Below, in pieces: positions 37,572 through 47,281 of a stretch of 64,000 nt of DNA. A program made the translations under genes and the position numbers. The notes beneath the pieces are model-generated. The model did not search any database, had not been told where the DNA came from, and was given only the letters and a program-made list of their open reading frames with translations. Each line of letters opens with the position of its first letter. The stretch's first letter is position 1. Origin of the DNA: Candidatus Heimdallarchaeota archaeon (GTDB lineage Archaea; Asgardarchaeota; Heimdallarchaeia; Heimdallarchaeales; Kariarchaeaceae); the NCBI GenBank assembly GCA_026702845.1, contig JADCLS010000003.1:335978-399977 (forward strand), given 5' to 3'.

Positions 37572-38258
37572 ATGGAAAATTTTGAAGGAAAAAATCGGGA
37601 TGCCGGGATTCATTTTAGAATCAATTCAGAATTCAAAAATTATCTGAAATGGTTGGCTAATCAGCAAGAAACTACATTAACTGATATTTTTATGGAACAA
37701 ATGTCTCCATTGCTCAGTAAAATTCAGAAGGATGGGATTTTCTATGAACAATTCCTCCATCAAGGTACTTGTCCCAAATGTAACAAAATCAGTACTCCTT
37801 GGCAAATGGAAAATCATACTTGCCAAGACGAATTTGAATCCAATACGAATTCTTGCATCAATCATGAATTTGTAGAATTTAGTATCTATGAGGATTTCAT
37901 TGATATTGAAAATGAAAATGCACCAGGGTATCGAGTATACATTGTGAAGATAGATATTGAATCAACTTGTGAGAAATGTTATGCAGAACTGAAAATATAT
38001 GGAAAAGCAAGGATTGATGAAACAATATTGAGTTGTGGAGAATCTGATTCAGAAGTATTTGATATTTCCACTGATTTTCATGCTTTTTCAGTCACTGAAG
38101 GCCAAGAAATTATGGTAATGGATAATTTTATGATGGTCAATCATGATTTTGGTAATTATGATATAAATGTGATATTTTTAACTTGTGGGGATTGTAGTAC
38201 TCAAATCCGTGTGTATATAGATGGTCATGAACTCTATGAAGCAGATGAAGATGATTGA
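37572..38258 (+). CDS. Ribbon-helix-helix-like zinc protein
   Basis: The N-terminus (IHFRINSEFKNYLKWLANQQ and then a second helix) looks like a ribbon-helix-helix DNA-binding domain. Next come CPKC and HTC, then two further C-x2-C pairs (CEKC, CGDC), so one or two zinc sites are likely. The C-terminal half is acidic and beta-rich. It may be a DNA-binding regulator; the target is unknown. ATG 37572 is preferred to TTG 37557. This gene opens a more AT-rich run extending to about 41.2 kb. Confidence 0.6.
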   Translation: MENFEGKNRDAGIHFRINSEFKNYLKWLANQQETTLTDIFMEQMSPLLSKIQKDGIFYEQFLHQGTCPKCNKISTPWQMENHTCQDEFESNTNSCINHEFVEFSIYEDFIDIENENAPGYRVYIVKIDIESTCEKCYAELKIYGKARIDETILSCGESDSEVFDISTDFHAFSVTEGQEIMVMDNFMMVNHDFGNYDINVIFLTCGDCSTQIRVYIDGHELYEADEDD

Positions 38259-38489
38259 GTATCAGATTAACCTCTATTCTCTATTATATGATCTATTGTA
38301 TTTATAAGGGAAAAGCAATGAATTGAATAGTATGGTTGTCTATTAAATATGGTTGAAAACTTCACAAATTGAATTTTTAAACATTTATAAAATATTATTG
38401 AAAAATAATAAGGTTTATTCAATACATTTAAATATTTTACTTACAAGTCTTAATTATAGTTTGGTGTTTCAGTTTTGGATGAAAAGAGA

Positions 38490-39506
38490 ATGACAGAAAA
38501 TAATAGCAATTCATTGGAATTTGATAATGATTCAGAGATCCAAAGAATAATTATTGAGAATCAACTATTCTCGGGGATTCCCGAGCTAGTATTTGTTCCT
38601 GAAAAGCTTGGGCTGATTGTCATTCATTTCATCATTACCTCAGAAACATTGGAAGATTTGGAATTTGTTGAGATGGCTATTCAAGAGCATCCATATAAAA
38701 TGAATATTTTTCGGATTTATGTCACTGAAATAAGTATGTATGTTCGATTTATTTCACCCAAGAATAGTCTCTATCATATCCTATTGTTTTTCATGAAATT
38801 GAAAAAACTCCATAAAATTACCAATTACACCTTAAACCTTAGTTTAAACCGATTCACCTATTCTTCATCTCATCATAAGGAGAATTTTAACTATATGACT
38901 TGGTTTGAAGAGAAAAAGGAGATAGTGATTCCTGAGAGAGAACAGCTAGAAATACCACTATTGACAAAACTTCACCTTGAGATTATAAAATTACTCAGTA
39001 TTGATCCAAGTATGTCATTGTATGCAATTAAATTGCATTTGCATGACGATGATGTTGAGATACTAAAGGCATATGAATTAGTAAATCAACATTTACTGTA
39101 TCCGAAGGTGAAGATGGAGAATAATACCTTGAAAGGGCATAATAAGTATCTTCTTAGAATATTTAACAAAAATGAGGAAGATGCCATCAGTTTATTTTCT
39201 TCAATAAAGAATAATCCCCTTCCGTTTAATGTGAGTATTGACATGTGTCATGATCATACCATATATTTCTGGTGTGAGGCTACACCCAATGAAATGGTGA
39301 AATTTTTCAAAGCATTATGGTCGTTCTATCCAGATGTCGAATTATTGATCCTAGATTTTAAGTATGGGAAATATCAATATTTCTGGTTAGAACCAGAGAA
39401 TTTTGATTTTGTCAATCAAAAATGGAGAAATGATGCTGAATTTATGATTCTCAAACCAATGGAGCGATTAATTGCACGTAAATTGTTTTTAGATGGATAT
39501 AAATGA
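38490..39506 (+). CDS. Lrp/AsnC-like regulator lacking the first HTH
   Basis: It aligns with the gene at 40094 along most of its length: PEKLGL.VIHFIIT in the first sensor domain, then a second helix-turn-helix (HLEIIKLLSIDPSMSLYAIK) and a second sensor domain ending in FWLEPENFDF. The first HTH is not recognisable; instead the N-terminus is short and acidic. It may therefore bind DNA only through the second HTH or act as a partner of its paralogue. TTG 38475 is an alternative start. The gene is AT-rich. Confidence 0.7.
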   Translation: MTENNSNSLEFDNDSEIQRIIIENQLFSGIPELVFVPEKLGLIVIHFIITSETLEDLEFVEMAIQEHPYKMNIFRIYVTEISMYVRFISPKNSLYHILLFFMKLKKLHKITNYTLNLSLNRFTYSSSHHKENFNYMTWFEEKKEIVIPEREQLEIPLLTKLHLEIIKLLSIDPSMSLYAIKLHLHDDDVEILKAYELVNQHLLYPKVKMENNTLKGHNKYLLRIFNKNEEDAISLFSSIKNNPLPFNVSIDMCHDHTIYFWCEATPNEMVKFFKALWSFYPDVELLILDFKYGKYQYFWLEPENFDFVNQKWRNDAEFMILKPMERLIARKLFLDGYK

Positions 39507-39590
39507 ATATTATTAAAAATTGAAACAAAACAAAATTTTTCCCCGATATTCTTTAGATATGTTTAAGATTTACAAATAAGTTGTAAATGT

Positions 39591-40070
39591 ATGCATAACA
39601 AAGTACATCGTACATTGCTTGTATTATTAATTTTGATTTCATTGTCCATTACATCCGCTGAAGTTCTCATTTTGGAAAATAATACCTATGAGATGCATTT
39701 CGCTATTGATGATGCATACTATACTAGTTTAGATCCAGATGGAATTGAGAACGATATAGTAGTTAAATTTAACCTAAATCATACCTGTACAACGAAAATT
39801 ACTTTTTACATGCGGTTCACCCTTACTTTGACATCCGGGCAGTTTATCCAAAATGAGTACTTAGTAAAAGCAGATGTGAATCAAATTAATGGTTCGATGC
39901 TGTTTTATGATGATGCAGTAGAAAATGGATGGTATAATATTAAAATAGAGATTCTGTTACTTTCTGGTGGAATTGATTATGGCTCGATCAATCTAGATTT
40001 TGATCCCCCTGGTACTGATGATGATGAACCAGATATAAGTAACAATGTCCTGCTACTTTCATCTGATTGA
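39591..40070 (+). CDS. Small secreted protein between two regulators
   Basis: Signal peptide LLVLLILISLSITSA, then a beta-rich domain of about 120 residues and an acidic end (PGTDDDEPDI) without a membrane helix, unlike most secreted proteins here. It may therefore be released, or its anchoring tail has been lost. A TATA-like gtttaagatt is 26 bases before ATG 39591. It sits between two paralogous Lrp-like regulators, which suggests that they control it, but this is inference. Confidence 0.7.
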   Translation: MHNKVHRTLLVLLILISLSITSAEVLILENNTYEMHFAIDDAYYTSLDPDGIENDIVVKFNLNHTCTTKITFYMRFTLTLTSGQFIQNEYLVKADVNQINGSMLFYDDAVENGWYNIKIEILLLSGGIDYGSINLDFDPPGTDDDEPDISNNVLLLSSD

Positions 40071-40093
40071 TACGATATTGACGAGGGTAAATA

Positions 40094-41194
40094 ATGAGAA
40101 TAAGTGATACCGATTATCAAATCATTTTGGCTCTGGAATCAGATCCTCTGATGACTTATTCCGATTTATCAAAACGATTGCAAATATCTTGGCCCACAGC
40201 AAAGAAACACCTGATCAATGTACAAGAAAAGGGTATATTACGACATCCATATGCAACATATTATCCTGAAAAATTGGGATTAACAGCCATTAGTTTCATT
40301 ATTTTTGTTTCTGATCTGGATAAAATGCAAACCCTTGAGAAATTCTTTGATGAATTCCCCTATAGTCTGTATCGCTCTAGGTTTTTGGGTATGAGATTCG
40401 GCTTATTTGTTCAAGTGAATTTTCCCACACATGCAAGAGAGAAAATCGATAAGCTGATTGATATGTTGAAAGGTTTAGAATTATTCGAGGATATACACGT
40501 TCTAGATAGCACAAATGTACGATATCAAATATATCCCTCACTTACAAAATTTGATCGGAAAACAGGGATATGGGATTTTTCATGGGAAGAATGGGTGGAT
40601 ACTATACCACAAGATTCAGAGCTAGAAATTACTCCTCCCTTGGTAGAAGCAAATTTGGATGAATACAACGAGATTCATTTTGAAATACTGAAATTATTGA
40701 CTATGGATGCTTCAATCAAGCAAACTGAAATTAGGAAATTGCTAAATCTGAGTAAAACTGACACACATAATCATTATACTACTGTTATGAATAAATTGGT
40801 CTCAGATATTAGGATTCGTTATCATCGATCATTAATAAATTTTAGTGACTCCTATTTAGTCCTTATTCCCAACATCAAGGAAGCTGAATTGAGGAATCTG
40901 ATCTCACATCTAAAGAGTAACCCTCCCCCATTTAGAATTTCTTTCAACTTACTTAGCAATAATTCTGCTGTTATATGGGGTACCATGACCAATCCACAAG
41001 CCATGGAATTTTCATTTGCATTTTGGAGATTATTTCCACAGATGGAGTATTATCCATTGAATGTCAGGGGGAGTTCATCGAGAAAATATTATTTTTATCC
41101 TGATAACTTTGATTTTAGTACGCAAAGTTGGAAAATATCAGATCAGTACATCATAGGCGAACCAATCTCGAAGATTAAAAATCGAATATCATAA
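40094..41194 (+). CDS. Lrp/AsnC-like regulator with two HTH/sensor units
   Basis: The N-terminal HTH (DYQIILALESDPLMTYSDLS and then RLQISWPTAKKHL) matches Lrp/AsnC regulators. A RAM-like alpha/beta domain follows. A second HTH (HFEILKLLTMDASIKQTEIR) and another sensor-like domain make a tandem arrangement. It is probably a transcription factor responding to a small ligand. The gene begins 24 bases after the secreted-protein gene and has a GAGGG about 8 bases before the ATG, so the two may be co-transcribed. Confidence 0.78.
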   Translation: MRISDTDYQIILALESDPLMTYSDLSKRLQISWPTAKKHLINVQEKGILRHPYATYYPEKLGLTAISFIIFVSDLDKMQTLEKFFDEFPYSLYRSRFLGMRFGLFVQVNFPTHAREKIDKLIDMLKGLELFEDIHVLDSTNVRYQIYPSLTKFDRKTGIWDFSWEEWVDTIPQDSELEITPPLVEANLDEYNEIHFEILKLLTMDASIKQTEIRKLLNLSKTDTHNHYTTVMNKLVSDIRIRYHRSLINFSDSYLVLIPNIKEAELRNLISHLKSNPPPFRISFNLLSNNSAVIWGTMTNPQAMEFSFAFWRLFPQMEYYPLNVRGSSSRKYYFYPDNFDFSTQSWKISDQYIIGEPISKIKNRIS

Positions 41195-41294
41195 TGTAGA
41201 GACATCAGGAGCTCAATTTTAGAATCATTCCATCCTCAAGGATCATATGTTAATGGATGAATTAATTGAAAATATTAACACACTAATGTTTCAA

Positions 41295-44200
41295 TTACTT
41301 ATATCGTTTTACTCGTATCACGAGTGCTACAATAGATAGAATGAATATCCCACTAATCGCATTCACCGGGCCTGGTAGATCCAAGGATGGTGATTCAGGG
41401 CCTGTGGTATTTGTCTCTGTTAATGTACTATCATCAGAATTTGTCTCCTCAGATATTGTAGTGGTTGTATCAGTTGTATTTGTCGTTAAATCCTGTTTCA
41501 GTTTTATCTGCAGGGAGGAATCGAGCATCTCTATATACTTGCCCTGCAATACTCCATCAAGTGAGTAAATCCAGGTAATTTTCTTCACAGTTTCAAGGTT
41601 TTGATCAAGTGATAAGTGAGAAAAACTCTCAAAGGTGATTTCAATGACATCACCTATAGTAATAACCACTGTGCCTTCTTCATTACCCCATGCTGGAAGT
41701 GCTTGACTTGCACCTGACCAGTCAAAATGAGCAGAAGTAGATCCATCCTCTCCAACATGCCCGATATTGAGATAGAATTGCATGGCAACACCTGCATGAG
41801 TATTAGCATCTAATTTCTCACCATTAATGGATAATTCAAAAACCTCATTCAGATCAAGATGACCCAAATTAAGAAATTCTCTATTCACCTGTTCTGGGAA
41901 GAAGAGGAGATAGAAGAGATTATCCACTCCGAATTTTACCTGTGCTCTCTGTGGATGTACTTTCAAGGTGACAATGGGGTTGATTTTACCCATAAATTCT
42001 CCCTGTACCTCCCAAGTTCTCTCAAGTTCTGTTCCATCGATATATCCAAGCTGTGCTGATAATTCAGGATTGACAGAGTGATATTCGGTTCCATCGGTGA
42101 ATCGCACGCTCTTAGCTTTGAACATACCATCAAGAGTGAATACCCATTCAATCTCCTTGAATGTACTAAGGTCATTATCCAGTGATAATGCTTCCTGATT
42201 GGAATATCTCACCCTAATGTCTGCACGAACTGTGGTTGTTACCACTCCATCATCTCCCCAAGTTCTAAGTGCCTGATTCGCACCTGACCAATCAAAATGA
42301 GCAGATGTAGATCCATCCTCTCCCACATGGTCGAATAAACCCTGAATAACTTCAGTGAACTCACTCATGTATTTAATAGAATCTACCCTCTCGCCATTCA
42401 CTGTTGCGGATACAAGGTTGCTGAACTTCTCTCCACTGTACCCAAACATCTCTGGCGTTGCCTTTTCTGGGAAGAAGAACACATTCCAGAAGTTATCTTT
42501 AGATATTCTGGGACAGAAATTATCTGATGCTAAGCTGAAAGTAATCTTGGTAGTATTACCCTTGGATTGCACAACATGGGTAAGTTCATGAGCTAGTAAT
42601 TTATCACAGCTTCTCATACTGAGTATCTCTTGTGGATTGATGAACTCAATCAAAGTACCATCGGTGAATAAGGTCTTCACTCTTACAAAGTCCCCATCAA
42701 GGGTATACTCCCAATCTATCCTCTGGATTGTACTGAGATCAGTACTTTGATCTGGTGTGACACCATATTTCGAGGTAAAATCTGTTTGATAACTAACAGC
42801 AATAGTACCTGAGACGGTAAATGTGGTGGAACCACGACCTCCTAGGGATTTAATAATCTCATCAGATCCTGTCCAGTCCCAAGGTGTTTTACCATCATCA
42901 GCATAATGGAATCTTGCGGCAACTGTTTGGAAAAGAGTTCCCAGGTGAGGTAAAGTATCAACTTCTTTACCATCTATTGTGGTGCGTACCACTTCATTGG
43001 GATTGATCTCTCCCCATCCAAGAGCTTGGGGGGTAACTTGATCAGGAAAGAACATAAATTCCCAGAATTGATCTATACTAATCTTTGGTGCAAAATCCGG
43101 ATTGATAATGGTAAAAGTCATGGGAACTGGTGATGCGAGAGGGTTCTCCTTCATGAGTGTCATCTGTTCATCAATCAGTTGATCCCATTCTTGTAAGAGT
43201 AAATCAGGTCTCTTCCTTATTCTGAAAAGCATGAGTTGAGTGCTTCCATCATTCACAGTAATATCCTCTGCTACTCCAAGAGCATCTGTACCCATATTCA
43301 TATCACAGGGGCCACAGGGTTCAGAATGTCTGTAGATATTGTCAAAGGGATCACTGCTATGTGCCTTGAGCACAGTAACATGCCCATCTACTCGACTGAT
43401 GCTTGAGAAGCTACCAAAAAAGAATCCAGTGAAGTTACCATAATCGAGAATATCAAAAGAATTCTGGGTATCTGGATACAGTTTCAAAATCTGTTCATCA
43501 AATGCAGGAGGAAAGATAAAACTCATGATTACCTTGGGGGATGCTTTATCCAGATATTTTGTATCAATCCTCATCTGCATGTAGGTAAGTGGATTAAATT
43601 CCAGTTGTGGTATACCATTGACTGTCCATTGGTTACTGACCCAGACACTCTTGTCTTTGGGATCAGTTCTTCCCATTTGAAGGCCAAGATATTTGAATTC
43701 AGGACTAGTAGTTATGCTTATTATAGATCCAGAGACAATAGGATAATAATCATTGAGTGGTGTCGTTACTTCTTTGCCATCAATCCAGTACTTGCCAACC
43801 TGCCATTCAAACGTCTGATTCTCGAGGCCTTGGAAGCCGAAATGATAGATAAAATCAAATTTCTTCTCGGAGAGAATGAAACGATCAATTGGATCTGCAC
43901 CATTGACTGGATCCTCTTTGTATCGTTTCACATCAAAGGTGATCTGCTCACCAGTATCGAAGACATATTCAAAACATCGCAATTTCCAAGTTTCTTTTCT
44001 GGTCTCAAATCGGATAATATTATCCTGAGTGCTGCTTGTGGTATCTCCCATAAAGAGAGCACTTATCATCTCACCACGAAGTCCCTCATCCTCGAAGAGA
44101 GGATTACTTTCATCCAATCTCAGCTGAGGTGTGGATTTATCAATTCTCTTAATGTATACATCAAATACATTGTCAATACTATAAGTTTCAAGATTTCCTG

Positions 44201-45281
44201 TTCCACCCATGACAACTACTTCTCCCCTAAGGTTGGGTAGTTGATTCCAGAGCATTATATTCATGGAAAGATCATCCAATCCATCACCAAATAGCACATT
44301 TGTGACCTCAGTAGAGTCCTGAACATGTAAGGGATTGTCTCCAACTCTCATCTCTATGAAACTGAAGGTTTCATCCGTTCCCTCAATACTTAGTCCTTTC
44401 TCATCAAATACAAAACTAACATTTAATGCTTTTTCATTGAATGTGATCTCCAACTGGCTATCATTGACTATGGGATAGGTATCAAGGAATGCCTTACTTA
44501 CCTCGGTTCCCTGATCAATAAAATCAAGCACTCTGAACTGTTTTACAATATTCAAATCCAGGTGTTCATTATACATCAAACGCATTGATGCTAGTTTAGG
44601 TGAGGCCTTGTCAAGCTCTTTTATTCTGAATTCTAGGGGGCCCTCAGCATAACCATCATCTTGATGAACATATTCCATCAGTGATCCATCTGGACCAAAA
44701 GTAGCATTTACATAAAGTCCTCCCGGTCCTCCTACTACAGAGAAAGCCTTGGAGGCATCATTCATTATGAAATCCCCGTCCATGAAATCAACGACTAACC
44801 CATTTTTGGACAGAAAACTAGCAGTATTATCAGTTGATCCATCCTCTGCATAGATGGTGAGAGGGAAGAGAAATTTCAGTTCCTCTTGGTTCTCCATGGG
44901 GATTGTTAATTCCACTTCATTTAGCTTGAAAGATACAAATTCAGCAGTATCCATGTTTGGGGCATCCACACTCATCATTGTTGCATCCAGTCTGAATGGA
45001 TACTGAACGGAGGTGTATAGGTCTAGAGTACTCACACTGAGTACATCTCCATGTTTGAGATCAAATTCCCACAGGGGTACATTGTAGGTCAATGCAGTGG
45101 AGGAGATATCTGCAGGTTTACCATTTACTAAAATGTTAACCTGATACTCCTTCACATCGCCTGGGGAAATACTATTTCCCTCAAAGGTAAGAATATTACT
45201 CGTTACTGCTGCATCAATGCTTATTGGTGCAACAAACGCAAGCAGGAGGATTACTCCCACTGTAGGCACAATATTTTTCAT
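41295..45281 (-). CDS. Giant repeat-built surface protein
   Basis: From ATG 45281 a normal signal peptide appears (MKNIVPTVGVILLLAF, then VAPISIDAA). About 1,270 residues of beta-rich ectodomain follow, then an acidic Thr-rich stem, one membrane helix (AISGIFILSIVALVI) and RVKRYK. The C-terminal 550 residues are three tandem units of about 190 residues, each with FW..[MV]FFP.[KQ]-[AV]-T/N, a W-[ST]-G motif and DGT; two share EDGSTSAHFDWSGA almost at DNA level, indicating recent duplication or conversion. One unit holds CDKLLAHELTHVVQ. It is likely an S-layer or adhesion protein. A start at 45302/45305 is possible but fits the promoter poorly. Confidence 0.85.
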   Translation of the reverse strand: MKNIVPTVGVILLLAFVAPISIDAAVTSNILTFEGNSISPGDVKEYQVNILVNGKPADISSTALTYNVPLWEFDLKHGDVLSVSTLDLYTSVQYPFRLDATMMSVDAPNMDTAEFVSFKLNEVELTIPMENQEELKFLFPLTIYAEDGSTDNTASFLSKNGLVVDFMDGDFIMNDASKAFSVVGGPGGLYVNATFGPDGSLMEYVHQDDGYAEGPLEFRIKELDKASPKLASMRLMYNEHLDLNIVKQFRVLDFIDQGTEVSKAFLDTYPIVNDSQLEITFNEKALNVSFVFDEKGLSIEGTDETFSFIEMRVGDNPLHVQDSTEVTNVLFGDGLDDLSMNIMLWNQLPNLRGEVVVMGGTGNLETYSIDNVFDVYIKRIDKSTPQLRLDESNPLFEDEGLRGEMISALFMGDTTSSTQDNIIRFETRKETWKLRCFEYVFDTGEQITFDVKRYKEDPVNGADPIDRFILSEKKFDFIYHFGFQGLENQTFEWQVGKYWIDGKEVTTPLNDYYPIVSGSIISITTSPEFKYLGLQMGRTDPKDKSVWVSNQWTVNGIPQLEFNPLTYMQMRIDTKYLDKASPKVIMSFIFPPAFDEQILKLYPDTQNSFDILDYGNFTGFFFGSFSSISRVDGHVTVLKAHSSDPFDNIYRHSEPCGPCDMNMGTDALGVAEDITVNDGSTQLMLFRIRKRPDLLLQEWDQLIDEQMTLMKENPLASPVPMTFTIINPDFAPKISIDQFWEFMFFPDQVTPQALGWGEINPNEVVRTTIDGKEVDTLPHLGTLFQTVAARFHYADDGKTPWDWTGSDEIIKSLGGRGSTTFTVSGTIAVSYQTDFTSKYGVTPDQSTDLSTIQRIDWEYTLDGDFVRVKTLFTDGTLIEFINPQEILSMRSCDKLLAHELTHVVQSKGNTTKITFSLASDNFCPRISKDNFWNVFFFPEKATPEMFGYSGEKFSNLVSATVNGERVDSIKYMSEFTEVIQGLFDHVGEDGSTSAHFDWSGANQALRTWGDDGVVTTTVRADIRVRYSNQEALSLDNDLSTFKEIEWVFTLDGMFKAKSVRFTDGTEYHSVNPELSAQLGYIDGTELERTWEVQGEFMGKINPIVTLKVHPQRAQVKFGVDNLFYLLFFPEQVNREFLNLGHLDLNEVFELSINGEKLDANTHAGVAMQFYLNIGHVGEDGSTSAHFDWSGASQALPAWGNEEGTVVITIGDVIEITFESFSHLSLDQNLETVKKITWIYSLDGVLQGKYIEMLDSSLQIKLKQDLTTNTTDTTTTISEETNSDDSTLTETNTTGPESPSLDLPGPVNAISGIFILSIVALVIRVKRYK

Positions 45282-45303
45282 AATGACCTTGGTGAACTCC
45301 ATC

Positions 45304-45313
45304 ACATATAAAG
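45304..45313 (-). promoter_or_regulatory. TATA box of the giant surface-protein gene
   Basis: Minus-strand ctttatatgt is centred 27 bases before ATG 45281, and this selects the signal-peptide start. Confidence 0.6.
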
Positions 45314-45393
45314 CATGAGAAATTTGAGATCCTATTTCGAGACATAGAAATACATTGAATTGTCGTAAAAACGCTTGAAATAATAAAATATTG

Positions 45394-45416
45394 AAAGTAT
45401 AGTTTTACTATACTTT
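45394..45416. terminator. 10-bp stem hairpin between two minus-strand genes
   Basis: AAAGTATAGT and ACTATACTTT are perfect inverted arms with a 3-base loop. It follows the stop of the pyruvate-kinase-like gene by about 13 bases and precedes the giant surface gene, so it could be a terminator or an operator. Confidence 0.5.
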
Positions 45417-45428
45417 TATGAATATTTA

Positions 45429-45983
45429 TTAGAATAGAGGTTTGCATATTAGTTTTTGTAATCTCAGATCAAGGAAATCGGAGCTATGTGCAGGTTTAAT
45501 GGTCCATACAGTATCAGCTCCCCTACCAGTACCTGCAACTGCTATAACTTCCTCAGATCCTATCAACCCAGCATCAGCAGCCATGAGGGTGATCTCCACA
45601 CAAACCTTGGTTCCCTGTCCAAAAGTGCGATAGGTTTCTGCCACAAGCTCTGAAAACATCCAGGTACCCAGTTTTCTTCGAACAGCCCTTCCCACACCCG
45701 CAAAGGCATGTGCAGTGGTAAGGAGTTTTGCGTCACTCCTTTTGATCTTCTCCATGATTTCTTCAGGCATCTCCTGTGTAAAAGCTTCAGAAAACCCTGC
45801 TTGATGGGTAACAATGATTAGTCGTGATTGATCGAGCATTTCAAGTGCTTTGAGTGCATTTCCACCTGTTGTGCTAGCTACGATAATCTTGGTATCAGGC
45901 ATCTTCTTGGCCAGATTCGCAACTAACTCAAAGGTCTTCTCCCGATTCTCTTCTCCTGCTTCTTCAAAATAATGAGTTTGCAT
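45429..45983 (-). CDS. Stand-alone pyruvate kinase alpha/beta domain protein
   Basis: It matches the C-terminal alpha/beta domain of pyruvate kinase found as a free protein in many archaea and bacteria: KIIVASTTGGNALKALEM, IIVTHQAGF, LLTTAHAFAGVGRA, FGQGTKVCVEITLMAADAG, and VAGTGRGADTVWTIKPAHS. The catalytic barrel is absent, so it is not a pyruvate kinase. In the full enzyme this domain binds effectors, and the free form is unassigned. Full length for this family (about 184 residues). Confidence 0.85.
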   Translation of the reverse strand: MQTHYFEEAGEENREKTFELVANLAKKMPDTKIIVASTTGGNALKALEMLDQSRLIIVTHQAGFSEAFTQEMPEEIMEKIKRSDAKLLTTAHAFAGVGRAVRRKLGTWMFSELVAETYRTFGQGTKVCVEITLMAADAGLIGSEEVIAVAGTGRGADTVWTIKPAHSSDFLDLRLQKLICKPLF

Positions 45984-46046
45984 GAAGGTCTCCCAGCAGG
46001 ATCTATACTAAAGGATAGTTTCTTTCCGATGAATGATAGAATAATT

Positions 46047-47228
46047 TTAGACATAGATCCGCTGGTAGGATGATAATAGATTATTAAATTCCGTAGTATC
46101 AAATCCTGATGTCTGTGCGAAATTATTGATAAAAGCCTGTAAATCCCTTAGTATTGGCTTAAAATCCTGTTTCAAATCTCTGAGCCTAAAAATGATGAGG
46201 TCGATGAATAATCTGGAGAGTGGCTCTGAATCATTGCTCTTGAGTGCTCGTTGGTATCTTTCCTCATTTTGATCATCAAACAGGAATAATGGATAACCCT
46301 GATCTAGAAGTTGCAAGCGCAGTAACTCTCTGGCAAGTTTAGTGTTTCCAGTGCTGAAGGGAGAAATGAGGTGCATTTGTCTATGGAACTCAGCAATATC
46401 CATGAGAGTAACCTCTCGAATACTGCGGTACCAGCGACACAGGTGTTCGAAATCAGTTTTTATTGCATCTACAGCCACTCTTCCTTTCTCCTCCTTGCTA
46501 CGGAATTTTGTTTCAGCAATATTCTTGTGGAGAATTGAGTGTATGTGTTTAATGTTTCTAGTATTGATACCACTGCGTTTTGATTCCAGAAAGGAGAGCA
46601 GCTCCCGGTAATTAATGACCTCATAAAATTCATGTAGGCGTTTATTGGCCACAGTCCATCCAGTAAGAGTGGTTTTTAGCTCATCAACAGTGTAGCTGTT
46701 ACCCTCTAGTGCAAGACTGGCCTGAATGAATGCAATAGTACTCCTGAATTGGTATTGCTCATCAAATTTGACCATAAGTATATGCATTAACCTTGCATAA
46801 GAGAGAAGACGATCGGTTTCTGCATTCAATCGTTTCATTAGTTCACTCACCTCCTTGATCATACCTATTGCGAGCTGATCAGTTAGATTTTCATCCTCCA
46901 ACCCTAGGTAGATCTGGGATGAAAAGAGTTCATTGGATACTGAGCAGTACCTATAGCATTTCTCTCCTCTGAATTTTAAGCTGACCCTGTCAGCAAGAAT
47001 ATTGAGATACCCAAGAATCTTATCCACATATTTCTGCAAAAACATATCTATAAAAAGATATAAATCTTCAAAAATAAAAGTATGCAATAAATTCTCCATT
47101 TTACTAGAATTTTGCAAGCACTCGATTTTTTGATGATATTGTAGTAGTTTTTGTGGAACTTGGCAATCACAGTGTAATCTGAAATTGATCACGCCATAAT
47201 TCACCGAACAATAAAAATAGCTTGTCAA
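46047..47228 (-). CDS. Degenerate Fic-family protein
   Basis: The Fic core is recognisable: an HxxL helix (HIHSILHKN), AEFHRQMHLI and then SPFSTGNTKLAR where active Fic enzymes have HPF-x-x-GNGR-x-x-R. The catalytic His is Ser (about residue 289) and GNGR has become GNTK, so AMP transfer is unlikely. The inhibitory-helix motif [ST]-x-x-x-E-[GN] survives as SLALEG (about 171-176). A long N-terminal region without a known domain precedes it. It may be a scaffold or a decayed enzyme. The start is uncertain (TTG 47228, or GTG 47204). Confidence 0.75.
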   Translation of the reverse strand: MTSYFYCSVNYGVINFRLHCDCQVPQKLLQYHQKIECLQNSSKMENLLHTFIFEDLYLFIDMFLQKYVDKILGYLNILADRVSLKFRGEKCYRYCSVSNELFSSQIYLGLEDENLTDQLAIGMIKEVSELMKRLNAETDRLLSYARLMHILMVKFDEQYQFRSTIAFIQASLALEGNSYTVDELKTTLTGWTVANKRLHEFYEVINYRELLSFLESKRSGINTRNIKHIHSILHKNIAETKFRSKEEKGRVAVDAIKTDFEHLCRWYRSIREVTLMDIAEFHRQMHLISPFSTGNTKLARELLRLQLLDQGYPLFLFDDQNEERYQRALKSNDSEPLSRLFIDLIIFRLRDLKQDFKPILRDLQAFINNFAQTSGFDTTEFNNLLSSYQRIYV

Positions 47229-47281
47229 AAAATGATAAAATGAATTAATTCCCTCATTGGAAGTACTGAAATTTCTATTCT

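Noticed and set aside
43605..44240. 211-residue frame opposite the giant surface gene
   Set aside because: It lies wholly antisense within a strongly supported gene and lacks domains.
45214..45447. 77-residue frame spanning the start of the giant gene
   Set aside because: It overlaps the real promoter and signal peptide in another frame.
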